Part shown: positions 60,758-64,000 of the stretch, one piece after another
Numbering within the stretch: the stretch's first letter is position 1
Layout of the letters: each line of letters opens with the position of its first letter
Assembly (NCBI RefSeq): GCF_021401345.1
Contig: NZ_JACBGE010000001.1
Coordinates: forward strand, 186,001 to 250,000
Source: Hydrogenophaga sp. NFH-34
Lineage (GTDB): Bacteria > Pseudomonadota > Gammaproteobacteria > Burkholderiales > Burkholderiaceae_C
DNA: 64,000 nucleotides
Direction: 5' to 3'
Program-made: the position numbers and the translations under genes
Notes under the pieces: generated by a model
Databases searched by the model: none
Seen by the model: only the letters and a program-made list of their open reading frames with translations
Told to the model about the DNA's origin: nothing

Positions 60758-61516
60758 TCACTCCAGCGGATCGAGCCGCACGATGACCAGAGAGAGGTTG
60801 TCGCCCATGCCCTTGCCGCGAGCGCGGGCCTTCTGGATCAGGAATTCGCAGGCCTCCCGGGGCGAGAGCATCGACACCGAACTGGCCAACTCTTCCGGGG
60901 TGAAGTAGTGCCAGATGCCATCGCTGCAGGCCAGCAGGGCGTCACCAATGGCCAACTGGGGGACCACATGCAGGTCGACCGGCGGATCGTTGTCGGTGCC
61001 GAGGCACCCCATCAGGATGTTGGAGTGCGGGTGTTCCAGGGCCTCCTGCTCGCTGATCTCGCCCTGGTTCACCAGGGTCTGCACGTAGGAATGGTCCATG
61101 GTGCGGAAGATCATGCGGCCACCCCGGAAATGGTAGATCCGCGAGTCGCCGGCGTGGATCCAGTGGCTGCCGCCATCGGGGTTGAGCACGAAAGCGGCCA
61201 CTGTGCTGTGGGGTTCCTGCTCGGCCGAGACCGCGGTGAGCTTGATCACCAGATGCGACTCTTCCACGATCTGCCGCAGCAGTGCAGAGGCGTCGTCGGT
61301 CTCGGGGTCGTACCGTTCGAAGAGCTGGCGCGCGGTCAGCATGACCTGATCCGAGGCCTTGCGTCCTCCGCTGCGGCCGCCCATGCCGTCGGCGATCACC
61401 GCCAGAAGGCATCCGGCCTGGCGCGGGTGATGCAGCAGGCAGACCTGGTCCTGCTGGTAGTCACGATCCCCCCGGTGGATGCCGGTGGATGCTTGAATGC
61501 GATAGCCTTTGGACAT
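60758..61516 (-). CDS. PP2C-type serine/threonine phosphatase
   Basis: 252 residues. Metal-binding motifs of the PPM family are GDRDYQQDQ near the N-terminus, AVIADGMGGRSGG, IHAGDSRIYHFRGG, LACSDGIWHY and GMGDNLSLVIV. Mn/Mg-dependent phosphatase; cytoplasmic, with no membrane segment. No serine/threonine kinase or FHA partner is in the window, so its substrate is unknown. Upstream, the AT-rich stretch around 61545-61565 is the likely promoter. Convergent with zapE, same strand as bamD but 135 bp away. Confidence 0.92.
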   Translation of the reverse strand: MSKGYRIQASTGIHRGDRDYQQDQVCLLHHPRQAGCLLAVIADGMGGRSGGRKASDQVMLTARQLFERYDPETDDASALLRQIVEESHLVIKLTAVSAEQEPHSTVAAFVLNPDGGSHWIHAGDSRIYHFRGGRMIFRTMDHSYVQTLVNQGEISEQEALEHPHSNILMGCLGTDNDPPVDLHVVPQLAIGDALLACSDGIWHYFTPEELASSVSMLSPREACEFLIQKARARGKGMGDNLSLVIVRLDPLE

Positions 61517-61651
61517 GGTGGCGGAAAAGGTGACAAACGGCAGAGATGTTAACCATTTGTTGACAGCTTTCCGCCCGCGGCGACCATGTGTCGCCGCTGA
61601 CCGACAGGGGCCGACACCGTTTGCCCCGGGGCCGGACTCTGTCTCAGCCGG

Positions 61652-62458
61652 TTACCAGAGCTTCCACCAGGAGGTGCTCGGGCGCGCGAAGCCGCTGCTC
61701 AGGTAGGTGCTCTGCGGGTAGTTGGCGACCAGCACACGCTGGGCGTCATCGCGCAACTGCGTCATGCCCAGGGCGTCGTAGGAACGCACCAGAATGAACA
61801 GCGCCTCTTCCAGCGCGGGCGCATCGGTGTAGTCGGTCAGCGCGGTCTGCGCACGGTTGACGGCGGCCAGATAGGCGCCGCGCTGGTAGTAGTACCGGGC
61901 CACATGGACCTCGTACTGCGCCAGGGAGTTGACGATGTACGTCATGCGCGAACGCGAGTCCGCGGCGTACTTGGAGTCCGGGAAGCGGGTGACGAGGTCG
62001 CGGAACGACTCGAACGACTCCTTGGCTGCTTTCTGATCGCGTTCGGACAGGTCCTGCTGCGACAGCCAGCCGAACAGGCCCAGGTTGTCGTTGAAGTTGA
62101 TCAGGCCTTTGAGGTACAGCGCGTAGTCCAGCGCAGGGCTGGCCGGGTGCAGCCGCATGAAACGGTCTACCGTGGCCAGCGCCTGTGCCTTGTCGCCTGC
62201 CCGAAACTGGGTGTAGGCCTTTTCAAGCTGGGCCTGCTGGGCCAGCGGCGTGCCGGCGGCGCGGCCTTCGAGTTTTTCGTACAGGGTGACGGCGGCCTCG
62301 AAGTTGCCGGCGGTGCTTTCGTCCTTGGCTTCGCTGTAAAGCCGGTTGGGGCTCCAGCCGGCGGTCTTGTCCACCGGCTTGGACGAGCATCCCTGAAGCG
62401 CGGCGGCCAAGGCCAATGCACCCAACGACACCATCGATAATCTGTTTGAAATCGTCAC
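61652..62458 (-). CDS. bamD: Outer membrane assembly lipoprotein BamD
   Basis: 268 residues from GTG 62458. The signal peptide ends in lipobox ALQGC (Cys24). TPR-type helices follow: NRLYSEAKDESTAGNFEAAVTLYEKLEGR, AYTQFRAGDKAQALATVDRFMRLHP, YALYLKGLINFND, FRDLVTRFPDSKYAADSRSRM and VARYYYQRGAYLAAVNRAQ. The GTG start supplies the basic N-region (SNR) of a normal signal peptide and has AGGTG upstream; ATG at 62434 would lose it. Essential subunit of the BAM complex that inserts beta-barrels. Confidence 0.94.
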   Translation of the reverse strand: MTISNRLSMVSLGALALAAALQGCSSKPVDKTAGWSPNRLYSEAKDESTAGNFEAAVTLYEKLEGRAAGTPLAQQAQLEKAYTQFRAGDKAQALATVDRFMRLHPASPALDYALYLKGLINFNDNLGLFGWLSQQDLSERDQKAAKESFESFRDLVTRFPDSKYAADSRSRMTYIVNSLAQYEVHVARYYYQRGAYLAAVNRAQTALTDYTDAPALEEALFILVRSYDALGMTQLRDDAQRVLVANYPQSTYLSSGFARPSTSWWKLW

Positions 62459-62494
62459 GCGTGCACCTATAGCTGTAGCTTCGGGAATCAGGTT

Positions 62495-63523
62495 TTGCCA
62501 GCAAAAATTATATCGACCGGGGGGGATGCCGACCCGGTCGAGGTCGATGAAGGTCTGACGGGCGGTGATAGCCTGGCCGAGGCGGAGGTGCGCGCCTGCG
62601 ATGTGCCGGCCGAATTGCATGGCTGGCGTGTCGACAAGGCGCTGGCGACCCTGATCCCGGAGTTCTCCCGATCCTATCTGCAGCAGTTGCTGGCGGAAGG
62701 CGAGGTGCAACTGCGTGGCAGCCCGCTGCGCAAGAGCGCGATCAAGGTGTCCGCCGGGGATCGGCTGGAGGTGGTGCTGAGGCCGACGCCCCAGGCCATG
62801 GCTTTTGTGGCCCAGCCGATGGCGCTGCAGGTGGTTTACGAGGACGCCCATCTGCTGGTGATCGACAAGCCGGTGGGTTTGGTGGTGCACCCGGCGGCGG
62901 GCCACTGGAGCGGGACCTTGCTCAACGGTTTGCTGGCCCACCATGCGGCGGCAGCCCAGTTGCCCCGCGCCGGCATCGTGCACCGGCTGGACAAGGACAC
63001 CTCCGGCCTGATGCTGGTGGGCAAGAGCCGCCAGGCGATGGAGGCGCTGGTGCGCGCGATCGCTGCGCGCGAGGTGCAGCGCTCCTATGTGGCGCTGGGG
63101 CAGGGGGGCTGGCGCGGCAGCGATGAGGTGCAGGTCGACCAGGCGGTCGGGCGCGACCCGGTCAACCGTTTGCGCATGGCCGTGTTGCGGGGCGATGCCA
63201 CGGGTGCCAAGCCGGCACGGACCACGGTGCTCCGCCTCGATGATCATGACCAGGCCACACTGGTCATGTGCCGTCTGCACACGGGGCGCACCCATCAGAT
63301 CCGGGTGCACATGGCCTGGTTGGGGCATCCGCTGGTGGGGGATGTCTTGTACGGAGGCCGGCCGCAGTGGGGGCTGTCCCGCCAGGCCTTGCATGCCACC
63401 CGCCTTTGTCTGGCGCACCCGTTGACCGGTGAACCCTTGGCGTTCGAAACGCCGCTGCCCGATGATCTGGCGCAGGCTGTTCAGGCCTCGGGGCTCCATT
63501 ACAATGGCTTGCCTCCGGCCTGA
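62495..63523 (+). CDS. rluD: 23S rRNA pseudouridine synthase RluD
   Basis: 342 residues from TTG 62495. The S4 RNA-binding domain is WRVDKALATLIPEFSRSYLQQLLAEGEVQLRG. The catalytic domain has VIDKPVGLVVHP, the active-site Asp in GIVHRLDKDTSGLMLVGK, and LHTGRTHQIRVHMAWLGHPLVGDVLYGG. Modifies uridines in helix 69 of 23S rRNA (positions 1911/1915/1917 in E. coli). The start is uncertain: GTG at 62588, preceded by GGCGGAG, would give the N-terminal length normal for RluD and clear the bamD promoter. Divergent from bamD, a conserved pair. Confidence 0.92.
   Translation: MPAKIISTGGDADPVEVDEGLTGGDSLAEAEVRACDVPAELHGWRVDKALATLIPEFSRSYLQQLLAEGEVQLRGSPLRKSAIKVSAGDRLEVVLRPTPQAMAFVAQPMALQVVYEDAHLLVIDKPVGLVVHPAAGHWSGTLLNGLLAHHAAAAQLPRAGIVHRLDKDTSGLMLVGKSRQAMEALVRAIAAREVQRSYVALGQGGWRGSDEVQVDQAVGRDPVNRLRMAVLRGDATGAKPARTTVLRLDDHDQATLVMCRLHTGRTHQIRVHMAWLGHPLVGDVLYGGRPQWGLSRQALHATRLCLAHPLTGEPLAFETPLPDDLAQAVQASGLHYNGLPPA
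62507..62512 (-). promoter_or_regulatory. Perfect -10 (TATAAT) for bamD
   Basis: TATAAT on the - strand, with a predicted start point about 42 nt before the bamD GTG. No good -35 is seen at 16-18 bp. The box lies inside the first codons of rluD if the TTG start of rluD is used. Confidence 0.5.
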
Positions 63524-63562
63524 GCGGCCGGGCGGTTGCCGGCAGGGCGGCCGCTTTCATCA

Positions 63563-63589
63563 GGGCCGGGCAGTTTGCCGGCCCGGTTT
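63563..63589 (+). terminator. Candidate terminator after rluD
   Basis: GGGCCGG pairs with CCGGCCC around an 8-nt loop, followed by GGTTT. The T-run is short. It lies in the 192-bp gap before scpB. Confidence 0.4.
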
Positions 63590-63715
63590 CCAATGATGAC
63601 CTCAGACCGTGGCAGGCATCGCCGACGCGGCGACCGACAGGCCTGACAGCCGGGTGGACCCCGGTTGGCACGGTGGACCGCCTCCACCCCTTCCGATAGA
63701 TCGACACCAAGACAC

Positions 63716-64000
63716 ATGAACACCACGGATGCGCGCCGTGTGCTCGAAACGGCCTTGATTTGTGCCCAGCAACCGCTGACCGTGCGCGACATGGGGGTGC
63801 TGTTCGACGGCGAGGTCGCCGCCGACACCCTCAAGCGGCTGCTGGCTGATCTCCAGTTCGAGTGGGCGGGCAAAGGGGTCGAACTGGTCCAGGTGGCCAG
63901 TGGCTGGCGCTTTCAGAGCCGTCCCGAATTGCGTCCGTACCTGGATCGCCTGCACCCGGAGAAGCCGCCCCGGTACACCCGTGCCACGCTGGAGACGCTG
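63716..64000 (+). CDS. scpB: Segregation and condensation protein B, 3' end beyond window
   Basis: The first 95 codons of an open frame running off the window end. It starts MNTTDARRVLETALICAQQPLTV. The segments VLETALICAQQPLTVRDM, LKRLLADLQFEW, GVELVQVASGWRFQSRPELRPYLDRL and KPPRYTRATLETL follow the first winged-helix domain of ScpB. Partner of ScpA and SMC in chromosome condensation. No strong ribosome site was seen (ACACCAAGACAC before the ATG). Confidence 0.88.
   Translation, partial: MNTTDARRVLETALICAQQPLTVRDMGVLFDGEVAADTLKRLLADLQFEWAGKGVELVQVASGWRFQSRPELRPYLDRLHPEKPPRYTRATLETL

Overview
This window looks like chromosome from a high-GC betaproteobacterium. Comamonadaceae (a Hydrogenophaga-like genus) is the best guess. 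The evidence is a GC-rich sequence with strong third-position G/C, the surE-pcm-nlpD order, sucA-sucB-lpdA-zapE, clpS-clpA, a monomeric NADP isocitrate dehydrogenase, and a bamD/rluD divergon. The genus is inferred from gene content only. No rRNA, tRNA, CRISPR array, insertion sequence or prophage was seen.

Left edge (1-8684): the end of an aryl-polyene / xanthomonadin-type pigment cluster. On the + strand are a ketosynthase (cut by the window edge), a chain-length-factor-like small ketosynthase, a hotdog dehydratase and a ketoreductase. Facing them on the - strand is a chain of six tightly packed genes. In transcription order they encode a flavin-dependent halogenase-like protein, a MipA/OmpV outer-membrane protein, a lysophospholipid-type acyltransferase, a family 2 glycosyltransferase, a UbiE-type methyltransferase and a monovalent cation:proton antiporter. 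Together they would build, tailor (possibly halogenate) and anchor a polyene pigment in the envelope.

8768-25687: mostly housekeeping. It holds dnaE, a CHASE4 hybrid histidine kinase, a quinone reductase-like MDR protein, surE-pcm-nlpD (no rpoS follows), a PolB-type exonuclease, rlmD and a small lipoprotein. Two unrelated NADP isocitrate dehydrogenases (monomeric and dimeric) flank a DUF192 protein.

25974-33662: a catabolic operon. It encodes a TRAP transporter in the order Q-M-P, an SDR, a GntR/FCD regulator, an isocitrate-lyase/PEP-mutase-type lyase, an FAD-linked 2-hydroxyacid dehydrogenase and a second SDR. The substrate is unknown. 33807-38206: a FecI-FecR-TonB receptor iron-signalling set with Fur-like boxes ahead of the sigma gene and ahead of the receptor.

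38249-47189 (- strand): a seven-subunit Mrp cation/proton antiporter operon (A to G). MrpG carries an unusual C-terminal universal-stress-like domain, and the operon appears to run on into a histidine kinase and a sigma-54 response regulator. 47416-53609: clpS-clpA, a cysteine hydrolase, prpE and an ArsR-type repressor with an inverted repeat at its start. 53853-60690: the 2-oxoglutarate dehydrogenase operon sucA-sucB-lpdA with zapE, with strong hairpins between the cistrons. 60758-64000: an orphan PP2C phosphatase, bamD divergent from rluD, and the first 95 codons of scpB, cut by the window end.

The points most worth a second look are the halogenase-bearing pigment cluster, the TRAP/lyase pathway of unknown substrate, the MrpG-stress-domain fusion with its linked two-component system, the paired isocitrate dehydrogenases, and three genes whose -10-like box ends exactly 6 nt before the ATG (possible leaderless mRNAs).
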